Shown here piece after piece: positions 17,442 through 25,834 of a stretch of DNA of 64,000 bases. The position numbers and the translations under genes are program-made. Where the stretch lies: NCBI RefSeq assembly GCF_038561935.1, contig NZ_CP102770.1, positions 9,734,001 through 9,798,000 of the forward strand, read 5' to 3'. This stretch comes from Myxococcus stipitatus. GTDB lineage: Bacteria > Myxococcota > Myxococcia > Myxococcales > Myxococcaceae. Numbering within the stretch: position 1 is the first letter of the stretch; every line of letters starts with the position of its first letter. The notes under the pieces were generated by a model, which ran no database searches, was not told where the DNA came from, and saw nothing but the letters and a program-made list of their open reading frames with translations.

Positions 17442-18973
17442 TGGCCCCTCCAGGAGGTGAAGTTCATTGGGATCTTATAGTCCTTCATTTGCTTGGCGAC
17501 GAGCTTCAGGATGGCCTCCCGCGTCAACGTCCGGCCAGCTCGTGTCTCGGCCTTGAGCAGCTCTCGCATGAGAAGCTGATTCCACTCACCGGGCCACAGG
17601 CGTCCCAGCTTCCAGTTCCCCCCTCCATGAATCGCCTCGTGGTGGGACCGCTCCAGGCGGACACAGAACTTGTCGATGTCCAGGTCGCCCCTGAAGCCGC
17701 GCTGCTCGAACCACTCCCGGTGCTCCTTCGGCATGACGTGGTGCTTCGGGGCCTCCGACATGCCCGCCCCTGCCTTCCCCGTCACATGCATCCCCCTCAC
17801 TTCCGGACTGTCCCCCAGCGCGTCACGCACGCCCTGGGGCAAGTCCTGGTACGCCTGCGCCATCATCACCTGCCCGCCGTGGATGCGGATGGCCGCGTTG
17901 ACGGCTGGAAGGGAGATGACCCCCGCCTGCACGAGCCTTCGCATCATCTCCACCCACTCCGCGGAGACGACGATGCGCGAGCCCATCATGACGCCCCCCG
18001 ACCCCATCGCGAGGCTCATGCCGAGTGTCACCGGTGCGGCCGGGGGCAGTCGAGGGAGCGACATCTTCAGCGTGGAAATCATGGACACCATCTCCAGCAC
18101 CTGCGCAGCCGTGAGCATCTTCTCACCCATCCGCATGCTCTCGCGGGTCTGCGCTTGCAGCGCGGCATACTCACGGGTCAGCTTCCCCATCAACTCAGGC
18201 ATCGCCGTGGCAGCGGCCTCCACTCGCTCCGGGTCGAGTGACTCAAGGTCCTTCAGCGTGGGCTCCATCAGTTGCTGCACCCGATGAAGGTCCACGAACA
18301 GCTTCTCGTCGCTGCACGCGAAGCAGTGCTTGATGATGGCGGCCGAGAGCTGGAGGAAGTCCACCCAGGTGGCCAGCAGCAGGGTCCCGAACATCGTGGC
18401 CTGAATCTTGGGCCCCGTCAGTCGAAGCACCCCCAGCTCCATGTCCGGGTCGCCCACTTCCGAGGCCACCTCCGTCAGCCCGGTCGCACTCCCAAGCCCG
18501 CCCCGGAGCCACGTCACTTGAGCGGAGCCATGCTCGACAAACCGGGAGAACAAGCCGTCGTCATTCAGACTCTGCTCACCGAGTGCCCTGGGCCGGTGGG
18601 CTGCCAACTTCGTGAAGGTCCCTTCAACACCATCCAGCGTACCCTTCACTTCGTCGATGGCGTCGAGCACGGCCTGTCGTGGCGAGGCACTGGTTTGGGC
18701 TCTGCCCCCGACGGCTCCGGATGCGGCCTTCGTTGCATCAGTTCGCGCCCCTCCATGACGCACAAATCGCTGTCGCGGCCAGGAGCCCGCGATGGAGTAC
18801 GGAGACGGGTCGAAGGCACCGGGGCGTTCGTCGCTCGCAATATCCACCCCCTCGGGAGGTGTTGCCGCGCGCGGCGTGTAGTTCAGCGTGTGGCCACGCA
18901 CGGGAGCATGAGGCACCGAGATGCATCCCGTGGTGAGTAAGGCCAGCGACAGCCACAGGGCGTTAGCGGACAT
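17438..18973 (-). CDS. SitA-type (TIGR02269/DUF2380) polymorphic toxin lipoprotein
   Basis: Predicted lipoprotein of 511 residues. The signal (MSANALWLSLALLTTGC) ends in a lipobox with lipidated Cys17. Residues 120-400 are helical with two hydrophobic stretches (near TMFGTLLLATWVDFLQLSA and LGMSLAMGSGGVMMGSRIV). The C-terminal 100 residues carry HHVMPKEHREWFEQRG and ERSHHEAIHGGGNW, a His-rich nuclease-like tip matching the myxobacterial TIGR02269/DUF2380 family. Known SitA toxins of M. xanthus are lipoproteins handed to siblings by TraA/TraB outer-membrane exchange and kill those lacking the matching immunity protein. The start overlaps the upstream barrel gene by 11 bp, and the stop overlaps the immunity gene by 4 bp. 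Nuclease activity is inferred. Confidence 0.78.
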   Translation of the reverse strand: MSANALWLSLALLTTGCISVPHAPVRGHTLNYTPRAATPPEGVDIASDERPGAFDPSPYSIAGSWPRQRFVRHGGARTDATKAASGAVGGRAQTSASPRQAVLDAIDEVKGTLDGVEGTFTKLAAHRPRALGEQSLNDDGLFSRFVEHGSAQVTWLRGGLGSATGLTEVASEVGDPDMELGVLRLTGPKIQATMFGTLLLATWVDFLQLSAAIIKHCFACSDEKLFVDLHRVQQLMEPTLKDLESLDPERVEAAATAMPELMGKLTREYAALQAQTRESMRMGEKMLTAAQVLEMVSMISTLKMSLPRLPPAAPVTLGMSLAMGSGGVMMGSRIVVSAEWVEMMRRLVQAGVISLPAVNAAIRIHGGQVMMAQAYQDLPQGVRDALGDSPEVRGMHVTGKAGAGMSEAPKHHVMPKEHREWFEQRGFRGDLDIDKFCVRLERSHHEAIHGGGNWKLGRLWPGEWNQLLMRELLKAETRAGRTLTREAILKLVAKQMKDYKIPMNFTSWRGQ

Positions 18974-20312
18974 GGTCCACCCCCAAACCCACCGAGGCGA
19001 AGGCGCCAGGTCGCAACGTCCCTTCAGCGGTGGGGAACAACAGCGTGCCGCCCGTCCCCATCGCGTAGAGCTTCCCGCCGAGGAACCTCCACCGGACCTC
19101 CGCCGCCCCCAGGTAGCGCGCCCCGGGCTTCCCAGCTCCAACCGCGAGCCCCTTCAACGACACCTGCAAGCAGCGCTCGAAGAGCTGCACCGCCACACGT
19201 CCGTCAACATCAGCGCGTCCCCATGAAAAGACTTCCGCGCCCATCGAGACGTTCAGGTGCTTGTTGGGCCCCCCATAGCTGACGGCATCCCACTCCACGA
19301 TGGCCTCTCCGAACGCGGAGTAGCCGTCCGGGAAGTCAGCATCCGCGAGCGGCACGCCGTCAGGGCCCGCCGCCTGGAAGCGCGCCAGCTCGTAGTCAGC
19401 ACCGAAGAAGCCTTGCCGGAAGCCTCCATGCTGGCGCCTCGCCTCCAGCCGAAGCCGCATGTTGAACCTGTCAGTGAGGTAGTCCACCCCGCCACCCACG
19501 ACAGCTCCCCAGGCGCTGCCCTCACCAGGACGACCGCCCCACCCGGCAAGCAAGTGGGCCTCCAGGTCGGAGCGCGCCACCACTATCGCCATCGCATCCA
19601 GGTGCGCGAGCGTCATCGAAGGCGCGTGACCTCCCGCTCGCCCCCAGTCATGGACAGCGGACAGGGCCAGCGTGTACCTCCCTCCCTTCTCAGGCTGACC
19701 GAAGAAGATGTGCTCTACGTCCAGGGAGAACTCCGCCCCCACCAGCCGAGCCCCCAGCACGTCTGACGCGAAGGCTTGCGTGTAGAGCGGACCCAACGTG
19801 CCGGTGAAGATGCCTCCGGCCGGGTGGTAGTTCGGATTGGTCCGGTTGGAGTAGCGACGGACCAGATGACCTGAGAGGAGCTTGTGTTCTTCCAGCGGCC
19901 CGAACCAGACGCCCACGGGCGCGTCGTCCGAACCCAACAAGAGGCCACGAACGAGCTGCCCCCAGTCTGAGAGGGTGTCCCAGTCCTCGCGACGCACGAG
20001 CGCCCCGCCGTCGTTCCCACCCCACATCCGGAAACGAATTGGAGCCCCCAGGTTGAAGCCGAACTCGGGGCCACCGTCGAGGATGAAGGTGGGTTCAATC
20101 TGGATGAAGCCTTCGTCATCACCCACACCAGCGCGAGGCAGAAGCGCCAGCGTCGTGGCCTCCAGGCGCATCCAGTAGTGCCACTCACGAGCGGCTGGTT
20201 CGAGGGGAGGGGCTGACGGAGCGTCCTCGGGGCTGGGAGGCTCCGAGGCCCATCCCAGCATGGGGAACAGCAACAACAGCAACGCGGCGACTCCACTTCG
20301 CTTCCTGTGCAT
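18963..20312 (-). CDS. Predicted outer-membrane beta-barrel-like protein in the toxin operon
   Basis: Exported protein of 449 residues. The signal peptide is MHRKRSGVAALLLLLFPMLGWAS. The mature protein has alternating hydrophobic, aromatic-rich strands (EWHYWMRLEATTLALL, SAWGAVVGGGVDYL, MRLRLEARRQHGG) and ends with strands of the kind that close an outer-membrane barrel, although the last residue is Arg rather than Phe. AGGAG with 6-nt spacing supports the ATG at 20312; the in-frame one at 20357 has neither. It overlaps the toxin gene by 11 bp, so it may help expression, folding or display of the toxin lipoprotein, in the position held by sitB in sitBAI operons. That comparison is positional only. 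Confidence 0.65.
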   Translation of the reverse strand: MHRKRSGVAALLLLLFPMLGWASEPPSPEDAPSAPPLEPAAREWHYWMRLEATTLALLPRAGVGDDEGFIQIEPTFILDGGPEFGFNLGAPIRFRMWGGNDGGALVRREDWDTLSDWGQLVRGLLLGSDDAPVGVWFGPLEEHKLLSGHLVRRYSNRTNPNYHPAGGIFTGTLGPLYTQAFASDVLGARLVGAEFSLDVEHIFFGQPEKGGRYTLALSAVHDWGRAGGHAPSMTLAHLDAMAIVVARSDLEAHLLAGWGGRPGEGSAWGAVVGGGVDYLTDRFNMRLRLEARRQHGGFRQGFFGADYELARFQAAGPDGVPLADADFPDGYSAFGEAIVEWDAVSYGGPNKHLNVSMGAEVFSWGRADVDGRVAVQLFERCLQVSLKGLAVGAGKPGARYLGAAEVRWRFLGGKLYAMGTGGTLLFPTAEGTLRPGAFASVGLGVDHVR

Positions 20313-20432
20313 ACACGTCTCCTGTGCGCGCCCCGGAATGAGGCACGTCGAACACACGTCTCCCGGTCGGCTTGGACGACTCGCGCCGCGCCGGTGGTGA
20401 ATCAGCGGTGGTAAAAGGGTTGGGGACCGACG

Positions 20433-21722
20433 CTACGCGGTCGGCTGCTTCGTCAACGTGCGACGGCGCGGACCTGCACCGGGCTCCGTCGGCACTTCAT
20501 CGGGAGCGCTCGACGATTGGCGCCGAGTGCCATGGGGCGAAGCCGAATCCGTCGAGGGCTCGGAGCGACTCCACATCTCAGTGACAGGGGGAGTGATGCC
20601 TCCTTCGTCGCTCGGCAACTCGAATTCCCAGAGTCCCTCGCTGGCTTCCCCGAGCGCGTGCTGTGCCTCCTGCAACGCCTCCTCGCGCGTGTATCCGCCC
20701 AGCCGCGCCAACTGCGCACGCAAGACAAGCTCCAACTCGGCCGCCGTCCCAATGCGCTCGGCGGGGTTGCGACACAGCAACGCGTGGAGGATGTCCCGGA
20801 GCGGCACCGAGAGCCCTTGCGCCGCACGCTCGACATCCTCGGGGGCGTAGGCCATGGCGCACCAGATGGCATCCTCCGCGAACGCGGGCAGCTCCGTCAC
20901 CTCGGAGGCCACCGTGGCCGTGAGCGCGCGTTCCCGTTCCTCATTCGACAATCGCGCCTCCACCTCGTCAATGCGGACATGTCCGGGGTCGTAGAGGTGT
21001 CGCCCCGTGGCGAACTCCAGCAGCGTCAGCCCGAGGGAGAACAGGTCCGCACGCGCATCCACCACCTCGCCCAGCAACACCTCGGGTGCCGAGTAGAGGA
21101 CTTCACCTTGGGGGCGCGGCAGGGACGTGGCCAATCGCCCCGAGAGACGAGAGAGCGCCACGCCAAAGTCCGTCAGTCGCACTTCTCCGTGTGGCCCCAG
21201 GCGGATGCGCGCGGGGTTCACGTCCCGATTGACGATGCCGAGCGCGAAGCCCGCATCATCCATGCGTGAGTGCGCGTAGGCCAGGGCCGCCGCGACCTCC
21301 GAGCCCACGTAGAGAATGAACGGCTCGGAGAAGTAGCGCCCCCGCGTCTGGGCAACAGCCAGCAGCGTGTTGAGCGACAGCCCTTCGACGTTCTCCATCG
21401 CCACACACAGGCCCATCTCCGACTCGAAGAGGCCATGGACGCGCGCGATGCTCGGGTGGCGAAGGTACTGTGCCAACCGGACCTCCTCTTCCAGACGGGC
21501 CCGTGTGCGCTGGTACTTCTCCGTCGCGTCCGCCGCTTTCGGCAGGGGCAGGCACTTGAGCACCACGCATTCCCCGAGGCCCTTGGGCGTGCGGGTCTGC
21601 GCGAGAAGGATTCGCTCTCCAACGCGGCCCTCCCCCAAGTCCCGGAAGAACTCGTAGGAGGTGTCTCCATTGGTGAATAGGACAACGCTCCCGGCAGGCC
21701 GAGAGTCAGGCGGATTGGACAT
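20433..21722 (-). CDS. Cytosolic Ser/Thr protein kinase-like protein, atypical active site
   Basis: Protein-kinase fold, 429 residues, no membrane segment. The glycine loop is poor (LGEGRVGERI), the ATP-binding Lys is in VVLKCLPL (K56), and the catalytic loop reads NRDVNPARI with Asn instead of His at 165 (HRD to NRD). DFG (185-187) is intact, followed by the APE-equivalent SAPEVLL. The last 60 residues are a low-complexity Ser/Pro/Arg tail. The Asp base and metal Asp remain, so activity is possible but may be altered. It lies 179 bp downstream of the membrane kinase gene and 120 bp upstream of the barrel gene, and may be transcribed with the toxin genes. Target unknown. Confidence 0.82.
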   Translation of the reverse strand: MSNPPDSRPAGSVVLFTNGDTSYEFFRDLGEGRVGERILLAQTRTPKGLGECVVLKCLPLPKAADATEKYQRTRARLEEEVRLAQYLRHPSIARVHGLFESEMGLCVAMENVEGLSLNTLLAVAQTRGRYFSEPFILYVGSEVAAALAYAHSRMDDAGFALGIVNRDVNPARIRLGPHGEVRLTDFGVALSRLSGRLATSLPRPQGEVLYSAPEVLLGEVVDARADLFSLGLTLLEFATGRHLYDPGHVRIDEVEARLSNEERERALTATVASEVTELPAFAEDAIWCAMAYAPEDVERAAQGLSVPLRDILHALLCRNPAERIGTAAELELVLRAQLARLGGYTREEALQEAQHALGEASEGLWEFELPSDEGGITPPVTEMWSRSEPSTDSASPHGTRRQSSSAPDEVPTEPGAGPRRRTLTKQPTA

Positions 21723-21834
21723 GGGCTGGAAGCTCCGAGTGCCCGCGCGAGAGGGATTCGCGCAAAGGCAGACTCAAGGTACTGCCAGCCCTTCCTGACT
21801 TGAACGACGTAATAGGTCCAACAAAGGTCGAATT

Positions 21835-21863
21835 ATTATTCACCCAAAGTGAATGTAGAAGGG
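21835..21863 (-). promoter_or_regulatory. Possible promoter with operator in its spacer, for the second kinase and toxin genes
   Basis: This is the most AT-rich stretch of the cargo region. Read on the - strand, TTCTAC and AATAAT are 17 bp apart, and the spacer is exactly an inverted repeat, ATTCAC-TTTGG-GTGAAT (21838-21854). This would allow separate, repressible transcription of the kinase, barrel, toxin and immunity genes. The hexamers are weak matches, so this is tentative. Confidence 0.35.
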
Positions 21864-21901
21864 CCCATTTTGAAAACTCCCTTTACGTTTCTAGAGGGAA
21901 A

Positions 21902-23734
21902 CTAGGGCCAGCGCTCGACTGCGTAGGCAGGAAGACTTCGTCCCACCACCGCCGCCCCTGGCGTGGACCAATTCTCCTTCTCAACGTACCCCCGCTTACC
22001 CAAGACGATGCAGACGGGCACGGTGCGGCCATCGGGGAGGCGGGCTTCCGAGTAGCGCCCCACGAGAAACTCTCCGCCCGTCCAGAGGTAGCCAGAGAGC
22101 CGCGTTCCTTCAGGGAGTCCGCGCACGTCGCTGATGTTCACTACTCCGGTGACCGGGCCGTCGGCATAGGAACCTGCTTCACCAATGTCCCCGGGTTGGC
22201 GGGTGTCCAAGGTCAACATCACCGAATCACCGACCCGTATGCGCAAGCCGTTCTTGTTGCCTCTGTTGAACATGGCATCGCGTGCCTCCGAAGGGCAGTC
22301 ACCGGGCTCGGGCCGCACCTGAGCACCTGGACAGCCCATGGAGAGCGCGGCAACGGCAGTCGCACCCGCACACGTCTTGAGGAACCCGGCCCACGGAGAC
22401 GGAGGCCAGCTCAAACGGGAGGCCAGGGCCCTCGGCTTCCTGGAAGTGGACTCGGCGGGAGGGGGCATCGGAACGGGAGCGCGCTTCACGGGAGAGCTTT
22501 CTTTCTCGGCAGGTGCAGGAGGGGGCAACGCTACCCCAGGGGACGACGTCAGGGGGGACGGGGGCACGGCAGGAGGCAGAGATGCAGCAGGACCAGCATC
22601 CCGCACCGTGGGGGCCGCAAGGGGCGCGCTGGGCCTCTCCGCGTTCGCAACAGGGCGCAGGGCCACGTAGCCCGCCAGCGAGGCCACAACGAGCGCCAGG
22701 ACGGCCACAGCGCCTGCCACGCGCCGCCCCGGGGGGAGCTTCGACACGGGCGCTGGGGCATCCTCCTGGGGGATATCGTTGTGGGGTGCCTCGGAGGCGA
22801 GCGGAAGCGGGGGCTTCGGGACATGAAGGGGCACCGTCCACGCCTCGCCCCCTTCCGACAGCAACGCCTCCAGTTCGCGCCGCATGACTTCGGCCGTGGG
22901 GGCGCGCTTCTCTGGCTGACGGTCGATGAAGTGCATCGCCGCCGCGCTCAGCGAGTCGGGCACGCGCGCGTTCAACGCATGGGGGGCCGGGGGAGGCCAC
23001 TGGGCGCCCACCATGGTTCGTGGCGCTGCACTCTCGGGCTGGGGATTCGTCAGCACGTCATAGAGGCAGACGCCCAACGCGTACACGTCGTCCGTTGCCT
23101 TGAAGTCGTAGCGAGCGTCGTGTTCGTCCCCATGCTCACGGAGGAAGCGCGCCGCCTCGGGAGAGCGGTAGCGGCGAGTGCCAGGGGGCAAGGGCGTGTC
23201 CGTCAGCTCCGGCGCGAGCATGTAGTCCCCCGCGCTGAAGTCGAGGACGAAGGGCTCACCATCCGCCGCACGCACGAGGATGTTCCCCAGCTTCAAGTCC
23301 CGGTGAAAGACGCCGCGCGCATGGAGATGGGCCAAGGCTCCCGCGAGCTTGCCGAAGACCTGGACCACTTCATGCGCGGTGGGGTGCGTCTTCTCGACCC
23401 ACTCCCCCAAGGTGTAGCCCTCGACGTAGTCCACCGCGACGTAGAGCCAGCCCTCGGACGGGTGAGGCCAACGCCCATGCGCGTGAACCCTCACGACATT
23501 GGGATGCCCACTCACCTGGGACAGACAGACCATCTCCCGCAACAACCGCGCGTCGGTCTGCTCTGCGTCTCCACTACTGGCCCGGTGCATGGCCATCTTC
23601 ATCGCGAAGCGGTGGCCTTCCTTCTCCACGAGGTAGACGGCGCCAAAGCTCCCCGCTCCCAGCGGCTTCACGATGCGCCAGCCGTCCACCGTCTGCCCGG
23701 ATTGCAGGTGCGCTGGGCTCAGTCCAATCAACAT
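21902..23734 (-). CDS. Membrane Ser/Thr protein kinase with extracytoplasmic domain, DFG replaced by DFS
   Basis: Ser/Thr kinase of 610 residues. Kinase domain at 20-295: glycine loop GAGSFGAV, ATP Lys in FAMKM (K46), HRDLKLGN (144-151), then LDFSAGD where DFG should be (165-167), and SPEAARF. A transmembrane helix at about 339-359 (AGAVAVLALVVASLAGYVAL) follows a Pro-rich juxtamembrane stretch, then a Pro/Ala/Ser linker. Near 440-460 a second hydrophobic segment ends in ALSMGC, which resembles a lipoprotein signal placed inside the protein, followed by a small C-terminal domain (RIRVGDSVMLTLDTRQPGD). The start lies 11 bp after the DUF2381 stop, so the two are probably co-transcribed. Ligand and substrate unknown. 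Confidence 0.85.
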   Translation of the reverse strand: MLIGLSPAHLQSGQTVDGWRIVKPLGAGSFGAVYLVEKEGHRFAMKMAMHRASSGDAEQTDARLLREMVCLSQVSGHPNVVRVHAHGRWPHPSEGWLYVAVDYVEGYTLGEWVEKTHPTAHEVVQVFGKLAGALAHLHARGVFHRDLKLGNILVRAADGEPFVLDFSAGDYMLAPELTDTPLPPGTRRYRSPEAARFLREHGDEHDARYDFKATDDVYALGVCLYDVLTNPQPESAAPRTMVGAQWPPPAPHALNARVPDSLSAAAMHFIDRQPEKRAPTAEVMRRELEALLSEGGEAWTVPLHVPKPPLPLASEAPHNDIPQEDAPAPVSKLPPGRRVAGAVAVLALVVASLAGYVALRPVANAERPSAPLAAPTVRDAGPAASLPPAVPPSPLTSSPGVALPPPAPAEKESSPVKRAPVPMPPPAESTSRKPRALASRLSWPPSPWAGFLKTCAGATAVAALSMGCPGAQVRPEPGDCPSEARDAMFNRGNKNGLRIRVGDSVMLTLDTRQPGDIGEAGSYADGPVTGVVNISDVRGLPEGTRLSGYLWTGGEFLVGRYSEARLPDGRTVPVCIVLGKRGYVEKENWSTPGAAVVGRSLPAYAVERWP

Positions 23735-23745
23735 GGAAAGCGGTT

Positions 23746-24690
23746 CTAGAATGCAAAGCGAGGAATGAGAAGGCGCTGCCCCCCCGCACTGTCGCGCAGC
23801 TCCAAGCGGAGGACCGCCCCCGAAGGCCAGTTGGGCGCCCCGGTCTCGACCACCACGAGGGCAGCCCCACCCGGTTCAATCCGAGGCTCCTTCATGCGCA
23901 CCGCGAGCACGTTGATGCGCTCACCGCTTGTGGCCATGGAGAGCCGAGCTTCCACTGGCGTCCATGCGTCAGAGCCGGTGTTGCGAACCCGAAGGGCGAC
24001 GGCCCCCCATCCACTTGAGAGGTACGTCACAACATCCCGAGCGACTAAGTCGCTCCCACCCTGAGACAGCAAGCTCTCAGGGCTTTCAGCCTTGACCCCT
24101 CTCTTGTCCAGCAAGCCCGCGAAGATCATTCCTGCCGGGCCACTCGCCACGGTGCGGACGCGAAGTGCTTCCAACTCGGCATCCTTGGCCGAACAGGCCG
24201 CGCGCACCTCGTCCAGCTCAGCCTGAATCGCTTCTGCGGTACGGGGCAGGCGAGCCACCATCACCTGCGTGTCCACCTCGGACGGGCGTGTGACGAGCGA
24301 GAACACGACGCGGGAAGGGGCAGCACCATCCGCGAAGGGAATGGTCAGCTCGACACTCCGTCCGGGCCCCAGTTCCAGCGCGGGCTTGAGCACGACGCTA
24401 CGACCGTTGACCTCGAACAGCGCGAGTCTGCCCCCCGAGTCCTCTAGCGCCACCGCGTTCCGGTCCACAGGCGAGTCGAACTCCAGGGCCGTGAGGTAGT
24501 CCGGAGCAACGTGCAGCTCCACGGGCTTGTCTGCGGTGGCGACCGAGAGCGACACCCGGCGCCGCTTCATCTCACGCGCGCGCGGGACCTCCTGGGACTG
24601 TGCCATGGCCGAGAACCCCGTCAGCAGCACGAGGGGCAGGGCAAGTCGGGCAAGCGACTGGAGCGCGCGCAGGGGACTTCCAAAGGGCAT
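23746..24690 (-). CDS. DUF2381 (TIGR02268) exported protein
   Basis: Exported protein of 314 residues matching the myxobacterial DUF2381 paralogous family: a signal peptide (LARLALPLVLLTGFSAMAQ), a beta-rich N-terminal domain (ELHVAPDYLTALEFDSPVD, LKPALELGPGRSVELTIPFA), the family motif LVTRPSEVDTQVMV, a coiled coil (EAIQAELDEVRAACSAKDAELEAL in outline) and a C-terminal beta domain. Members are periplasmic, of unknown function, and commonly sit beside a Ser/Thr kinase gene, as here. The ATG at 24690 begins the signal peptide; the in-frame one at 24777 adds a Trp-rich stretch without SD. It heads the cargo gene series and diverges from the replication module. Confidence 0.82.
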   Translation of the reverse strand: MPFGSPLRALQSLARLALPLVLLTGFSAMAQSQEVPRAREMKRRRVSLSVATADKPVELHVAPDYLTALEFDSPVDRNAVALEDSGGRLALFEVNGRSVVLKPALELGPGRSVELTIPFADGAAPSRVVFSLVTRPSEVDTQVMVARLPRTAEAIQAELDEVRAACSAKDAELEALRVRTVASGPAGMIFAGLLDKRGVKAESPESLLSQGGSDLVARDVVTYLSSGWGAVALRVRNTGSDAWTPVEARLSMATSGERINVLAVRMKEPRIEPGGAALVVVETGAPNWPSGAVLRLELRDSAGGQRLLIPRFAF

Positions 24691-24997
24691 GGCGGAACCG
24701 TACCAGGAAGCCCACGACTTCCAGTCGCTCTCCGATTGGCCAGGCACAAAGGGGCAGGGGTTTTTCTCTGAACCCATGCCCCGCGCCTATCAAAACCCCG
24801 ACGCTCCTCGTGTCGAGTTCCACGGCAAGGCGTGGAGCCGATGGGGATTCATTCATTCAGGACCACACCTCTTGGCCTGAACCTTTCCCTCCTCGGGGCG
24901 CACGTTTTTCCACTGAGTTTTCTCAGCGTCTACAACCGCCAAGCAAGGTGTTGAGGGGCCACCCATCGGAAATCCGAACCGGGGGGGCCACCCTGAA

Positions 24998-25261
24998 CCA
25001 CTCGCGGAAACCGCACCATCTATCAGTGGCTGGGCACCGTCGGACGTAGCCGAAATGGCTTGGGCAATTCGTCGCGTGAGCCACTCTCGGAAACCGCACC
25101 ATCTATTAGGGGCTGGGCACCATCAGCCGTGACCGGAAATGGCTTGGGAAATTCGTCGCGTGAGCCACTCGCGGAAACCGCACCCATTTACTTGAGGTCA
25201 GCACACCGCCAGTCGCGGCCAAAGAAGACCCAGCGGAGCCAGTCGCAGAAAGCGTCCCCAT
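24998..25261. repeat. Iteron-like repeats, four units
   Basis: A unit beginning CCACTCGCGGAAACCGCACC recurs at 24998, 25081 and 25165 (periods 83 and 84 bp), with a degenerate fourth copy at 25239. The first two units are similar along their whole length (GGCTGGGCACC, AATGGCTTGGG and ATTCGTCGCGTGAG blocks recur). The array fills the gap between divergent cargo and replication genes, directly upstream of the winged-helix gene. It resembles origin iterons or a partition/operator array. The rest of the gap (24691-24997) holds no gene I can see. Confidence 0.75.
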
Positions 25262-25286
25262 TAAGGAAGTTAGAGGAGACCAACGC

Positions 25287-25523
25287 ATGCTTGAACAGGT
25301 TGAGCAGTACCGCCCCCACGTCGTCGCCGCTCTCACCCACGCCGCGTCCCAAGGGCTCACCGTGAAGGAGCTGTGCGGCGCGCTCGGAGCGGGAGAGCAG
25401 GCCATCCGCCGTTGCCTCGCGGCCCTCATGCTGGCTGGCGTGGTGCGCGAGTCAGCGAGGTACACGCCCGGCGCTCGTGGCGCGGTGCCTCGGGCCTACA
25501 GCCTTGCCGCGAGGGCCGCATGA
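25287..25523 (+). CDS. Small winged-helix DNA-binding protein
   Basis: Protein of 78 residues whose core (LTVKELCGALGAGEQAIRRC, then LAALMLAGVVRESARY) fits a winged helix-turn-helix: helix, turn, recognition helix, then a basic wing. It begins the + strand replication module, with AGGAG about 8 bp upstream of its ATG. The four iteron-like repeats end just before it, and the TGACGGA array starts just after it, so it is a natural candidate to bind one of these, as a regulator or a replication initiator accessory. It is too short for an enzymatic domain. Confidence 0.75.
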   Translation: MLEQVEQYRPHVVAALTHAASQGLTVKELCGALGAGEQAIRRCLAALMLAGVVRESARYTPGARGAVPRAYSLAARAA

Positions 25524-25554
25524 GCGCGCGATGCCCCCTGCCCCGTCACGGTCA

Positions 25555-25715
25555 TGACGGAATGACTGACGGACAGTGGTCCCTGCTCTCTCTTCTCTCT
25601 CTTCTTCTTAGGAGTGAGAGGACTCCGTCATTCCGTCATGAAGAGGGGGGCTTTCAGAGGAGAAATGGCCATGACGGAGCTGTGACGGACCCAACACGCG
25701 TCCGTCATTCCGTCA
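25555..25715. repeat. Array of eight TGACGGA sites in two inverted sets
   Basis: TGACGGA occurs at 25555, 25567, 25672 and 25683, and its complement TCCGTCA at 25624, 25632, 25701 and 25709. Thus there are two sets, each with a direct pair followed by an inverted pair; the first set flanks a pyrimidine-rich loop (about 25580-25610). The array lies between the winged-helix gene and the primase domain, and its codon third positions are much less GC-rich than those of the gene downstream. Likely role: origin or operator for the replication module. Confidence 0.8.
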
Positions 25716-25834
25716 CGAAAGCGCCCGAGATTCATCGCCTGCCTCAGTCAGCCACGAAGCCCCCCTGCGCCGCCGCTCCCGAACAACACCGCGCCGTTGC
25801 CGTGCCTCCATCGAGCCCCCCTGGACTTGTTCCC

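Noticed and set aside
24998-25261. Repeats considered as a CRISPR array
   Set aside because: The period of 83-84 bp, the conservation of part of the intervening sequence and the single short core do not match CRISPR repeats; no cas genes are in the window.
25665-25685. Small frame (MAMTEL) with a good SD inside the TGACGGA array
   Set aside because: Only six codons; it may be a chance SD. A leader-peptide role cannot be supported from one sequence.
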